Shown here piece by piece: positions 1 through 6,585 of a stretch of 7,482 nucleotides of DNA. The position numbers and the translations under genes are program-made. The DNA comes from an uncultured Candidatus Competibacteraceae bacterium (GTDB lineage: Bacteria; Pseudomonadota; Gammaproteobacteria; Competibacterales; Competibacteraceae), in the NCBI GenBank assembly GCA_937960715.1, contig CALGOO010000329.1:1-7482 (forward strand). The letters are read 5' to 3'. The notes under the pieces are model-generated. The model was not told the DNA's origin. It saw only the letters and a program-made list of their open reading frames with translations, and searched no databases. Every line of letters begins with the position of its first letter. Positions within the stretch are counted from its first letter, which is position 1.

Positions 1-21
1 AACGACTTGCCCTCCCCCCAA

Positions 22-42
22 CCCCCTCCCGCCGGGAGGGGG
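22..42. repeat. C/G-rich palindromic intergenic repeat
   Basis: A perfect 9-base inverted repeat lies here: CCCCCTCCC at 22-30, loop GCC at 31-33, and GGGAGGGGG at 34-42. A further C-rich run precedes it at 11-19. The pattern is that of the dispersed C/G palindromes often found between proteobacterial genes, whose conceptual translation gives Pro/Gly-rich strings. No T-run follows on either strand, so a Rho-independent terminator is unlikely, although it could act as an RNA-stabilising stem-loop. It differs in sequence from the repeats at 6846-7430 and belongs to another family. Confidence 0.6.
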
Positions 43-275
43 AGTGAACGGTTACTGAACGGCTACCAAACAGATTGCTGGATGGCGCGGAATCATCCGT
101 GCGGTCCGCGCCATCGGTGGCAATCCGTGATTCAGACATCGATGAAGATCAGGATGCGATCACGGGAAAACTTGCGGCAGGGGGAATTTTGCCAGCGAAA
201 TAGAATGGATAGCGGCATTTTTATAACCTGTCAGCACTTGTGCGATTGTTACCCAGCTTGCGGGAGTCTCACTGG
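43..275. other. Non-coding stretch upstream of the transglutaminase gene
   Basis: I see no convincing gene here. The short reading frames that cross it have no family resemblance and no good ribosome-binding site. The section at about 185-228 is more A/T-rich than its surroundings and contains TTGCCA (189-194), TAGAAT (201-206) and TATAAC (222-227). None of these pairs has normal promoter spacing, so I do not call a promoter. A promoter for the downstream gene could still be here, or the gene could be read from an upstream operon, since TgpA genes usually follow moxR and a DUF58 gene. Confidence 0.4.
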
Positions 276-2279
276 ATGAAGTTCTGGAAACGCCGGCGTT
301 CCCCTGATTCCCCACCCCCTCCCAAACGACCTGAGGAACCGTTGACCCGTGCGGCGTTGACCTGGCTGCTGGCCGCGCTGGCGCTGGGGGTCGCGCCCCA
401 AGCCACCGAATTGTCGGTCTGGTTGACCGTCCTGTTCGCCGCGCTGGTGGGCTGGCGTGGCCTGATCGTGCTCCGGAACTGGGCGCTGCCGCCGCGCTGG
501 CTGCTGTTGCTGGTGGCCGTGCTGGCCGGGGCCGGGGTGATCGTCGACCACCGGACCCTGTTTGGCCGCGACGCCGGGGTGGCGTTGCTGACCGCGATGA
601 CCGCCTGCAAGCTGCTGGAATCACGGGGATTGCGCGACGGCGCGGTGCTGGTGTTCCTGGGCTATCTGCTGGTGATGAGCAACCTGCTCTACAGCCAGGA
701 CATTCCGCAGGTGACCTACCTGCTGGCGGTGATCCTCGTGATGTTGACCGCGCAGGTGCTCATCCATCGCCAGCACGCGGGTTTGACCGCGCTCGCCCCG
801 CTGCGGCTGACGGTAAAGATGGCGTTGCTGGCGATTCCGGTGATGCTGATCCTGTTCGTGCTGTTTCCCCGCATTCCCGGCCCGCTATGGGGTCTGCCCA
901 AGGACGCCTACAAGGGCCGCACCGGACTGTCCGAGCAGATGGCGCCCGGCAGCGTCAGCGATCTGAGCCAGTCTGGCGAGGTGGCGTTCCGGGTCCGGTT
1001 CGTCGACGCCATTCCGCCACCGAACCAGCGCTACTGGCGCGGACTGGTGCTGTGGCATTTCGATGGCCGGCGCTGGACCCGGCCCGAGGAACCGCCCCTC
1101 AATACCCCCATGCCCTTTACTGCGGAAGGCGCGGCGGTGGACTATGCGGTCGTGCTGGAACCGAGCAACCGAATCTGGCTGTTCGCGCTGGACCTGCCCG
1201 CCCGCCTGCCGCCGCACGCCAGGATGACGGCCTCGTTTCAATTGCTGCGCGATCAGCCGGTCAACGAGGTGTACCGTTACGAAATGCGGTCGTATCCGGC
1301 TTATCGAACCGGGGAATTGACAGCGATGGAGCGCAGCCGTGGCTTGCAATTGCCGCCACGCGGCAACCCGCGCGCCCGGGCCCTGGTGGCGGACTGGCGC
1401 CAGCGCGATCTCCAGCCCGAGGCGCTGGTGCGGTCCGCCCTGAGCCTGTTTCGGGAACAGCCGTTCTATTACACCCTGACTCCGCCGCTGCTGGGCGGCG
1501 AGATCGTGGACGATTTTCTGTTCCGTACCCGGCAGGGTTTTTGCGAACACTACGCCGGCGCCTTCGTGTTCCTGATGCGGGCGGGGGGCGTGCCGGCGCG
1601 GGTGGTGCTGGGCTATCAGGGCGGAGAAATGAACACCCTGGGTGGCTATCTGATGGTCCGCCAGTCCGACGCGCACGCCTGGGCCGAGGTTTGGCTGGAA
1701 GGGCGCGGCTGGGTGCGGGTGGACCCGACCGGCGCGGTCGCCCCCAACCGGGTCCAGCAGGGACTTTACGCCGCCTTGTCCGATGCGGGCCTCCTGCCGT
1801 TTCTGGCGCGGCGCGGCGGTGACAGTGAATGGCTGCGCCAACTGGTGCTGGGCTGGGATATTCTGAACAATTCCTGGAACGAATGGGTGCTGGCCTATGG
1901 TCCCGAGCGCCAGAAGGAATTTCTGTCCGGGCTGGGCTTCGGGTCGGCGAACTGGACCGGGATGACGGTGGCGATGCTGATTGCGCTGGGCGGGTTCGGC
2001 GCGCTGTACGCCGGCTGGCGCTGGCGGAGCCGGCTGGCCCGCGATCCGGTGGCGCGCGCCTGGCAACGGTTCTGCGCTCGATTGGCCCGGCGCGGGCTGG
2101 CGCGCGGCGCGACCGAGGGACCGCTGGATTTCGCCGGGCGGGTGGCCGCTGGCCGACCGGAGCTGGCGGTGGCGGTTTGGGAGATCGCGCGCCTGTACGC
2201 GGCGCTGCGCTACGGCCCGGTCGCGCCGCCCGATCAAGTGCGCCAGTTGCGGCGGTTGGCGCGACGGTTTCGGGCTTGA
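276..2279 (+). CDS. Membrane transglutaminase, TgpA/DUF3488 family
   Basis: The product is a 667-residue inner-membrane protein of the TgpA type. The N-terminal third (residues ~20-200) is a run of hydrophobic segments typical of DUF3488. A large extracytoplasmic part holds the transglutaminase core, with the catalytic Cys423 in GFCEHYA, His467 in SDAHAW and Asp483 in RVDPT, so the triad is complete. One further membrane segment (~562-580) precedes a cytoplasmic tail resembling DUF4129. In Pseudomonas aeruginosa TgpA is a periplasmic transglutaminase whose gene is essential; substrates in other species are largely unknown. The start at 276 is chosen because GGGAG (262-266) sits 9 bases upstream and the protein then begins MKFWKRRR; an in-frame ATG at 240 has no such site. 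Usual partners (MoxR ATPase, DUF58 protein) are not in the 275 bases upstream visible here. The molecular substrate cannot be inferred. Confidence 0.93.
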   Translation: MKFWKRRRSPDSPPPPKRPEEPLTRAALTWLLAALALGVAPQATELSVWLTVLFAALVGWRGLIVLRNWALPPRWLLLLVAVLAGAGVIVDHRTLFGRDAGVALLTAMTACKLLESRGLRDGAVLVFLGYLLVMSNLLYSQDIPQVTYLLAVILVMLTAQVLIHRQHAGLTALAPLRLTVKMALLAIPVMLILFVLFPRIPGPLWGLPKDAYKGRTGLSEQMAPGSVSDLSQSGEVAFRVRFVDAIPPPNQRYWRGLVLWHFDGRRWTRPEEPPLNTPMPFTAEGAAVDYAVVLEPSNRIWLFALDLPARLPPHARMTASFQLLRDQPVNEVYRYEMRSYPAYRTGELTAMERSRGLQLPPRGNPRARALVADWRQRDLQPEALVRSALSLFREQPFYYTLTPPLLGGEIVDDFLFRTRQGFCEHYAGAFVFLMRAGGVPARVVLGYQGGEMNTLGGYLMVRQSDAHAWAEVWLEGRGWVRVDPTGAVAPNRVQQGLYAALSDAGLLPFLARRGGDSEWLRQLVLGWDILNNSWNEWVLAYGPERQKEFLSGLGFGSANWTGMTVAMLIALGGFGALYAGWRWRSRLARDPVARAWQRFCARLARRGLARGATEGPLDFAGRVAAGRPELAVAVWEIARLYAALRYGPVAPPDQVRQLRRLARRFRA

Positions 2280-2289
2280 ATCCATCCAT

Positions 2290-2304
2290 CGCGCAAGCTG
2301 CGCG
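2290..2304. repeat. Small perfect stem-loop between genes
   Basis: CGCGCA (2290-2295) and TGCGCG (2299-2304) form a perfect 6-base stem with a 3-base AGC loop, 11 bases after the transglutaminase stop codon. No T-run follows, so this is not a standard intrinsic terminator. It may be a weak RNA structure separating the two genes, or chance in GC-rich DNA. Confidence 0.3.
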
Positions 2305-2357
2305 GAGTTAAGTTGGAGGCGGTGCGAAAACGCTGCTGGAATCACAAGGAACCATGC

Positions 2358-2843
2358 ATGACCAGACGATATTTTTTGGCGCTGAGCGGAGCGATTGCCG
2401 TTTTTGTTCTACTGGGTATTTTGGGGAGCAAGTATTATCCCAAGCTGAACGAGTGGTTACGTCACGCGCCGACCCGCGCCATCGTGTTGAACGCCGATCC
2501 CGCGTGTAACCCCGTGGGCGTGCTTTGCACGGCCAGTGGTGGGGCGTTGACCGCAGCGATTGGACTGGGAGACAGCGTGCAACCCCTGGTGGCGTTTCCC
2601 GTGCAGGTCAGGCTAAGTGGAGAGGAAGCAACCAGGATCAAGAAAATCACGGTCAACTTCACCATGTCGAACATGGATATGGGATTTAACCAATTTACTC
2701 TCGCCCAAGGGAAGGATAAGACGTGGCAAGGACAGGCGATCTTGCCGATGTGCTCGATGGGGCGCCGGGAATGGCGGGTGGCGGTCGAGATGGTGAGCGA
2801 TGTACTTTATCGGGCGGAATTCAATTTGCTGACCGGCTCCTGA
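2358..2843 (+). CDS. Membrane-anchored FixH/YtkA-like protein, possible copper-handling partner
   Basis: I do not recognise a named gene. The 161-residue product has one N-terminal hydrophobic segment (~5-23) after MTRR, which suggests an anchor with the rest outside the cytoplasm. The C-terminal part is predicted mostly beta and includes NFTMSNMDMG (100-109) and PMCSMGRREW (130-139). This spacing of Met and Cys residues (M103, M106, M108, M131, C132, M134) recalls the FixH/YtkA-like fold and methionine-rich copper sites. A second Cys pair lies at C50 and C57. The start at 2358 is preceded by AAGGA (2346-2350) 7 bases upstream; the in-frame ATG at 2313 lies before this site and would add a non-hydrophobic leader. 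It converges tail to tail, 39 bases apart, on a SCO gene, which supports a role in copper delivery or cytochrome oxidase assembly. That role is inferred from context and residues only. Confidence 0.72.
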   Translation: MTRRYFLALSGAIAVFVLLGILGSKYYPKLNEWLRHAPTRAIVLNADPACNPVGVLCTASGGALTAAIGLGDSVQPLVAFPVQVRLSGEEATRIKKITVNFTMSNMDMGFNQFTLAQGKDKTWQGQAILPMCSMGRREWRVAVEMVSDVLYRAEFNLLTGS

Positions 2844-2897
2844 ATGATTGATGTACCTTATTTTTATCTGTTTGATAGACAGTTAGTTATTTTTTGA
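2844..2897. terminator. Possible terminator region between convergent genes
   Basis: This A/T-rich gap separates two convergent genes and runs a few bases into the SCO coding end. CTGT (2868-2871) and ACAG (2879-2882) can pair, and a T-rich tract follows at 2883-2895 on the + strand. The stem is only 4 bases long, so intrinsic termination is uncertain; its position between convergent stop codons is the main argument for it. Confidence 0.25.
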
Positions 2898-3527
2898 TCG
2901 ATGGTACCCGCGAATTTTCCGAAAATCGGACACCATGGTTTCCGGCTTGTGGGGGGGCGTGAAGATGGCGTGCAGATGGGCGTGGGGGTCGATCAAGATC
3001 ACCGTGGAAGAGTGATCGATGCTGTAATTGGCTTTATTCTCCGAATCGGGTGCGCGCATGTAAATGACGCCAAACTGCCGCGCCAGCTTGTTCAGTTCCT
3101 CCGGCGCGCCGGTGGCACCCGTGAATTTCGGATTGAAATAGCGGGTGTATTCTCCGAGTCGCTGCGGCGTATCCCGTTCGGGGTCCACCGAAATCAGCAT
3201 GTAGGCGGTGTCTCCGTCCAAATTATCCCGCGCAAGCTGTCGCTGTACCTTGGCGAGTTCGACCAGCGTCAGGGGACATACGTCCGGGCAATAGGTATAG
3301 CCGAAGTACAGAAAGGTCCACTTGCCCAAGAACCGGTCGCGGTGGAAAGGCTGGCCGGTTTGGTCGCTCAAGGTAAAATCTTCGATGGCCTTGGGTTCGG
3401 GAAGGAAAATACCGGAGATGGTGGGCGACTCGACCGAGGGACGAATCAGTCGTTGACCCAGCCAGAGCCCCAGACTCAGAGCCAACGCACTGGCCAGGAT
3501 CAGGATGATGAGTTTTCCGCGCGTCAT
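2883..3527 (-). CDS. SCO1/SenC/PrrC family copper chaperone for cytochrome c oxidase
   Basis: The 214-residue product is a SCO family protein: an N-terminal membrane anchor (~5-25) and a thioredoxin-fold domain facing the periplasm. The copper ligands are all present: Cys80 and Cys84 in YCPDVCP and His172 in SIDHSS. FTLSDQTGQPF (~51-61) is the usual start of the fold. SCO proteins bind one copper and help build the CuA centre of cytochrome c oxidase, acting as metallochaperone or thiol reductant. The start ATG at 3525-3527 has AGG about 7 bases upstream. It is 63 bases downstream of the PCu(A)C gene on the same strand, so the two probably form an operon; these families act in sequence on CuA in other bacteria. 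The nearby RegB/RegA pair repeats the senC-reg linkage known from Rhodobacter, where senC/prrC lies next to regA/prrA. Confidence 0.95.
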   Translation of the reverse strand: MTRGKLIILILASALALSLGLWLGQRLIRPSVESPTISGIFLPEPKAIEDFTLSDQTGQPFHRDRFLGKWTFLYFGYTYCPDVCPLTLVELAKVQRQLARDNLDGDTAYMLISVDPERDTPQRLGEYTRYFNPKFTGATGAPEELNKLARQFGVIYMRAPDSENKANYSIDHSSTVILIDPHAHLHAIFTPPHKPETMVSDFRKIRGYHRSKNN

Positions 3528-3590
3528 GATGCGACCTGCTGGTCGAGGGGGCTGGAGCCGGTGTTTCCAACCCCGGCGCCGAAAATTACG

Positions 3591-4073
3591 TCATTGCGCC
3601 TTGTGATCCGGGTGATGCGATTGCTGGGCGCTGTCTTCTGACTCCATTTTACGCACTTTCACCTCGACGGGTATCTCGCCGGCCTTCTCGAAGCGCAGGC
3701 GCAGAGGAAAATTCTCGCCCGCCATCAGAGGCTTTTTAAGTCCGATCAACATGATGTGCAAGCCGCCGGGCCTGAGCACGGCGGGTTCGCCGGGATTGAC
3801 CTCGATGGCTTTGATCGGGCGCATTTTCATCACCCCGTCCTCCATCAGGTGAGTGTGCAACTCGACGGTGGCCGAAACCTCGCCGGACGCGCCGACCAGG
3901 CGGTCCGCTTCCTTGCCGGTGTTGACGAGAGTCATGTAGGCGGCGCCGTTGGTGACGGTGGGCGGGCTTTCGCGCGCCCAGGGTTTGTCGACCTTGATCG
4001 TGGCGGTATCGGCGGCGAAAGCGGGGGCGCTCAGGGCGAGCAACAGGCTCAGCGCGGGCAACTTGATATTCAT
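3591..4073 (-). CDS. Periplasmic copper chaperone PCu(A)C
   Basis: The product is 160 residues long with a signal peptide (~1-20, cleavage predicted after APAFA) and a DUF461/PCuAC domain. The copper motif fits the family pattern H(M)X10MX21HXM: His73, Met84, His106 and Met108 fall at exactly those spacings, and extra ligands H75, M77 and M82 lie between them. A short His-rich tail (HHPDH, ~153-157) could add weak metal binding. PCu(A)C carries Cu(I) in the periplasm and passes it to SCO or directly to the CuA site of the oxidase. The start at 4073 is chosen because a signal peptide follows immediately and GGAG (complement of 4086-4089) lies about 12 bases upstream; the longer in-frame extension to 4283 would bury the signal peptide and run through the promoter region. 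It is the first gene of a probable operon with the SCO gene. Confidence 0.94.
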   Translation of the reverse strand: MNIKLPALSLLLALSAPAFAADTATIKVDKPWARESPPTVTNGAAYMTLVNTGKEADRLVGASGEVSATVELHTHLMEDGVMKMRPIKAIEVNPGEPAVLRPGGLHIMLIGLKKPLMAGENFPLRLRFEKAGEIPVEVKVRKMESEDSAQQSHHPDHKAQ

Positions 4074-4208
4074 GGATCGGGAAATCTCCGAAGGTTGGGA
4101 GGGTGGCCCAATCGGGCGGTTCATATCTTGATCGTAACGGATGAAACTGGGAAGGGTCGATTGCTGGCTGAGAAGCAAAAGGATGCGGCGAAGCAGATGG
4201 CGCTTCGG

Positions 4209-4237
4209 ATTATCCAGCCGGCGTGACTTGCTGAAAA
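4209..4237 (-). promoter_or_regulatory. Candidate promoter for the PCu(A)C-SCO operon
   Basis: Read on the minus strand, TTTTCA (complement of 4232-4237) and GATAAT (complement of 4209-4214) resemble -35 and -10 elements. They match the consensus at 4/6 and 5/6 positions with the ideal 17-base spacing. Transcription would begin near 4202, leaving a leader of about 130 bases. The RegA-type box at 4249-4263 would then be centred roughly 54 bases upstream of the start, a plausible activator position. This is pattern matching by eye. Confidence 0.35.
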
Positions 4238-4248
4238 CGGCGGGGGGT

Positions 4249-4263
4249 GCGACAAATTGCCGC
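4249..4263 (-). promoter_or_regulatory. RegA/RegR-type binding site in the divergent promoter region
   Basis: On the minus strand the sequence is GCGGC AATTT GTCGC, an exact match to the GCGGC-N5-GTCGC box described for RegR, the RegA orthologue of Bradyrhizobium japonicum. It sits within a longer perfect inverted repeat, GGGTGCG (4245-4251) and CGCACCC (4261-4267), as expected for a dimeric Fis-type regulator. It lies between the divergent copper-chaperone operon and the regB-regA operon encoded here, so autoregulation and control of the copper genes are likely. A chance hairpin is the main alternative; exact agreement at all ten fixed positions beside the cognate genes argues against it. 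Confidence 0.62.
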
Positions 4264-4287
4264 ACCCGGCGGAATCGGGCCAATCGT

Positions 4288-4293
4288 TACAAT
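4288..4293 (+). promoter_or_regulatory. Candidate -10 element for the regB-regA operon
   Basis: TACAAT agrees with TATAAT at 5 of 6 positions. No good -35 lies 16-18 bases upstream. Instead the RegA-type box (centre 4256) would fall about 44 bases before a start near 4300, where an activator overlapping the -35 region commonly sits. CATAAT at 4317-4322 is a second possibility. The leader to the regB start would be about 180 bases, in which I see no further clear element. Confidence 0.3.
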
Positions 4294-4482
4294 GGAACCC
4301 GCCTCCGGCCAGCGGGCATAATTTCCGCCCATCCATCAGGGATGGCGAGGCGCGCGGTGACGACTTTCGTTCGTTGGCGTCCTTGAAACCGTGGCCTATT
4401 GCCACACCGATCCAGCGGGCGAGAGTCGCTAACCTATTGTCGTCGCGCCCGAAGCGGCGGTGACCGAATCGGAGTTTGCTGG

Positions 4483-5718
4483 ATGGATGACTTGCGACGT
4501 TTGTTGCTGCTCCGCTTGCTGGTGGTGTCGGGGCCGTGCGTGATGTTGCTCTGGCTGCGCTTTGGCCTGACCCCCCCGCAGCCGCTGCCGCTGTGGGCGG
4601 TCACCACGTTCCTGGGGCTGATGGCGCTGGCGTTCGCCGCTTTGCGCCTGCGGGTGCGGTGGGCGGCCCCAGTGGTGGCTTGGGAGATGTTCGCGTATTT
4701 ACAGCTCGACGTGCTGGCTCTGACCGTACTGCTGTTCTTCAGCGGCGGCGCCAGCAATCCCTTCGTTTCGCTGTTGCTCCTGCCCCTGATCATCACCGCC
4801 GCGTTGCTGCCGGCCGGCTGCGTCTGGGCGATGGCGGGAGTGACGGTGGCGGTTTACACGGGGCTGATGTTCCATTACCTGCCGCTGCCGGGGATGCTCA
4901 GTGGCCACGGCCCCGGTTTTCACGCCCATCTGTGGGGCATGTGGCTGGTGTTCGTCATCAGCGCCCTGTTGATCGCCGGTTTCGTGGCGCGGTTGGCGGC
5001 GGCATTGCGCCAACGGGACCGGCAGGTCGCGCAATTGCGCGAGAAAGCGTTGCGTGACGAGCAGATCCTGGCTTTGGGCATGTTCGCGGCCGGCGCGGCC
5101 CACGAGCTGAGCACTCCGCTGTCGACCATCGCCGTGTTGGCCCGGGAACTGGAACGCGAGCACGGCGCGGATCCGCTGCTGCGCGCCGACTTGCGCACCC
5201 TGCGCCAGCAGGTGGAAACGTGCAAATCCATCCTCGGCGATTTGCTCCGCGGCGCCGATCTGGCGGCCGACCGCGAGGCGGCGCAGCCGCTGGACGTGGT
5301 GTTGGAATGCATGCGCAGCCGCTGGCAACTGCTCCGTCCCTGGGTGCCGCTGCGGGTCAACTGCGCGGGACCGTTGCCGCCGCCGGCCGTGACGGCGCCG
5401 CAGACCATCGGCCAGACCTTGATCAGCCTGCTCAACAACGCGGCCGATGTCTGTCCCGATGGCGTGGACCTGGTGGGTCGCTGGGACGCGCGCCGGGTGG
5501 TCATCGAGATTCGCGATCGGGGACCGGGCTTGTCGGCGGAGGTGGCGGAACGCGCTGGCGAAGCCTTCTTTTCCACCAAGAACGGCGGTACGGGCATCGG
5601 GCTGCTGCTGGCGAACGCCGCGCTGGAGCGGCTGGGTGGACGGGTCAGCCTCTCGCACGATCCCCAGGGAGGGACCTGCACGCGCATCGATTTGCCGGCG
5701 CGGGCCGAAGTCGCATGA
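4483..5718 (+). CDS. regB: RegB/PrrB-type redox sensor histidine kinase
   Basis: The 411-residue product is a membrane histidine kinase of the RegB/PrrB/ActS/RoxS family. About six hydrophobic segments fill residues ~5-170. The family's quinone-binding heptapeptide GGxxNPF is present as GGASNPF (88-94). The H-box carries His207 in AAHELSTPLSTI. Cys247 in RQQVETCKSIL corresponds by context to the redox-active Cys265 of Rhodobacter capsulatus RegB. The ATP-binding domain shows an N-box (LLNNAADV, Asn318/319), a G1 box (DRGPGL, 345-350), AFFSTK (361-366) and GGTGIGL (368-374). The kinase responds to quinone pool and redox state and phosphorylates RegA, controlling respiration and other energy genes. 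The start at 4483 follows GGAG (4471-4474) at 8 bases; an upstream in-frame start at 4399 is unsupported. Its stop overlaps the regA start. All signalling residues look intact. Confidence 0.94.
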   Translation: MDDLRRLLLLRLLVVSGPCVMLLWLRFGLTPPQPLPLWAVTTFLGLMALAFAALRLRVRWAAPVVAWEMFAYLQLDVLALTVLLFFSGGASNPFVSLLLLPLIITAALLPAGCVWAMAGVTVAVYTGLMFHYLPLPGMLSGHGPGFHAHLWGMWLVFVISALLIAGFVARLAAALRQRDRQVAQLREKALRDEQILALGMFAAGAAHELSTPLSTIAVLARELEREHGADPLLRADLRTLRQQVETCKSILGDLLRGADLAADREAAQPLDVVLECMRSRWQLLRPWVPLRVNCAGPLPPPAVTAPQTIGQTLISLLNNAADVCPDGVDLVGRWDARRVVIEIRDRGPGLSAEVAERAGEAFFSTKNGGTGIGLLLANAALERLGGRVSLSHDPQGGTCTRIDLPARAEVA

Positions 5719-6260
5719 TGGATTCGGCCGAGTGTTCCAGCCTGTTGCTGGTGGACGACGACACGACGTTCTGCCGGGTGCTGGGGCTCGCTTTGAACCG
5801 GCGCGGTTTCGCCGTGATCACCGCGCATGGCAGCGCGGAGGCTTTGGAGCGCGCGCGAGTCGAGCCACCGGAATACGCCGTGGTGGATCTCAATCTGGCC
5901 GGCGATTCGGGACTGAGCCTGATTCCGGACCTGCTGGCGCTCGATCCCGCCACCCGCATCGTGGTCCTGACCGGCTACGCCAGCATCGCCACGGCGGTGG
6001 AAGCCATCAAACTCGGCGCGGTGAATTATCTGGCCAAGCCGGCCGATGCCGACCAGGTGCTGGCGGCTTTCGCCGCCAGTGGGGGAGATTCCGGCGTGCC
6101 GGTCAGCGCCCGCCCCCTGAGCGTGAATCGTCTGGAATGGGAGCATATTCAGCGGGTGTTGCGCGACAACGACGGCAACATTTCCGCCACCGCGCGGCAA
6201 TTGGGCATGCACCGCCGCACCTTGCAGCGCAAATTGGCCAAGCGGCCGGTTCGGTCCTAG
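5715..6260 (+). CDS. regA: RegA/PrrA-type redox response regulator
   Basis: The 181-residue product has a receiver domain (~8-120) and a C-terminal Fis-type helix-turn-helix (~143-177), the RegA/PrrA/ActR/RoxR architecture and usual length. Receiver residues are in place: the acidic cluster D14-D16, phosphoacceptor Asp58 in AVVDLN, Thr86 and Lys108 in LAKPA. The HTH, NISATARQLGMHRRTLQRKL (155-174), is very close to the highly conserved RegA recognition region. A linker with prolines (VPVSARPLSV) joins the domains. The ATG at 5715 overlaps the kinase stop codon (ATGA), implying translational coupling; an adjacent ATG at 5718 is equally possible and would shorten the protein by one residue. It probably binds the box at 4249-4263, closing a feedback loop. 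Confidence 0.95.
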   Translation: MMDSAECSSLLLVDDDTTFCRVLGLALNRRGFAVITAHGSAEALERARVEPPEYAVVDLNLAGDSGLSLIPDLLALDPATRIVVLTGYASIATAVEAIKLGAVNYLAKPADADQVLAAFAASGGDSGVPVSARPLSVNRLEWEHIQRVLRDNDGNISATARQLGMHRRTLQRKLAKRPVRS

Positions 6261-6332
6261 CTTTCCCGCTGACGAAACAGTGCGCTCTTCGGAAAAACAC
6301 CGATGGAATCATTGGCTATTCTTCCTTGGCAC

Positions 6333-6349
6333 TCCAAATAGCGTTTGGA
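6333..6349. repeat. Short perfect inverted repeat
   Basis: TCCAAA (6333-6338) and TTTGGA (6344-6349) form a 6-base stem with a 5-base loop in the gap after regA. There is no following T-run. It could be an operator, a weak stem-loop downstream of regA, or chance. Confidence 0.25.
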
Positions 6350-6360
6350 ATCGTGGAAGT

Positions 6361-6585
6361 ATGGACCCGAAAGCTGATGTGCTTGGCCCCATCAAGATCA
6401 AGCTTTGCGAGCGGTTGGTCTCGGATTGGCCACTCCTGGCCGACTACTTCGGCATCGAACCCGCCGAGCGCGCTCGCTTCGACAAAGGCTGGGAACCGCA
6501 ACGGGTGTGGGAGTGGTTGGACGATCGGGGCAAACTCGCCAGGCGGGCGTCGAACTCGGCGAAGCTGATTGCGCCGTCGCAGTAG
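6361..6585 (+). pseudogene. Truncated effector-associated (death-like) domain module
   Basis: From the ATG at 6361, about 60 residues are unlike a random frame: LCERLVSDWPLLADYFGIEP is followed by a conserved-looking block with RFDKGWEPQRVWEWLDDRGKLA. The pattern W-LADYF-I-(8-9 residues)-F-G-EP-(V/I)WEWL-R-(K/R)L recalls the N-terminal effector-associated domains that couple CHAT, caspase, NACHT or formylglycine-enzyme-like modules in bacterial conflict proteins. I recognise this from memory and cannot assign the numbered family. Resemblance stops near 6540; the remaining codons to the stop at 6583-6585 are antisense to the reverse transcriptase fragment. No effector domain follows, so this is a 3'-truncated gene. 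The site GGAAG (6355-6359) is only 1 base from the ATG, so the true start may lie elsewhere, such as 6280. Confidence 0.45.

Noticed and set aside
189..227. Promoter made of TTGCCA with TAGAAT or TATAAC
   Set aside because: The spacings are 6 and 27 bases, far from 16-18.
885..2345. A 486-codon open frame on the minus strand opposite the transglutaminase gene
   Set aside because: Its translation is rich in Arg, Pro, Gln and His with no recognisable domain, as expected from the antisense of GC-rich coding DNA. The plus-strand gene has a full catalytic triad.
4074..4283. N-terminal extension of the PCu(A)C gene to 4283
   Set aside because: It would place about 70 unrelated residues before a standard signal peptide and run through the candidate promoter.
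4442..4458. Second RegA-like site, GTCGC then GCGGC, before regB
   Set aside because: The half-sites are in the reversed order with 7 bases between them, which does not fit the GCGGC-N5-GTCGC pattern.
5220..5714. Upstream in-frame extension of the response regulator
   Set aside because: The extension is out of frame within the kinase gene and has no domain resemblance. The receiver domain begins just after the ATG at 5715.
4699..6212. Long minus-strand open frames opposite regB and regA
   Set aside because: Low-complexity composition and no motifs, while the opposite strand carries two complete signalling proteins.
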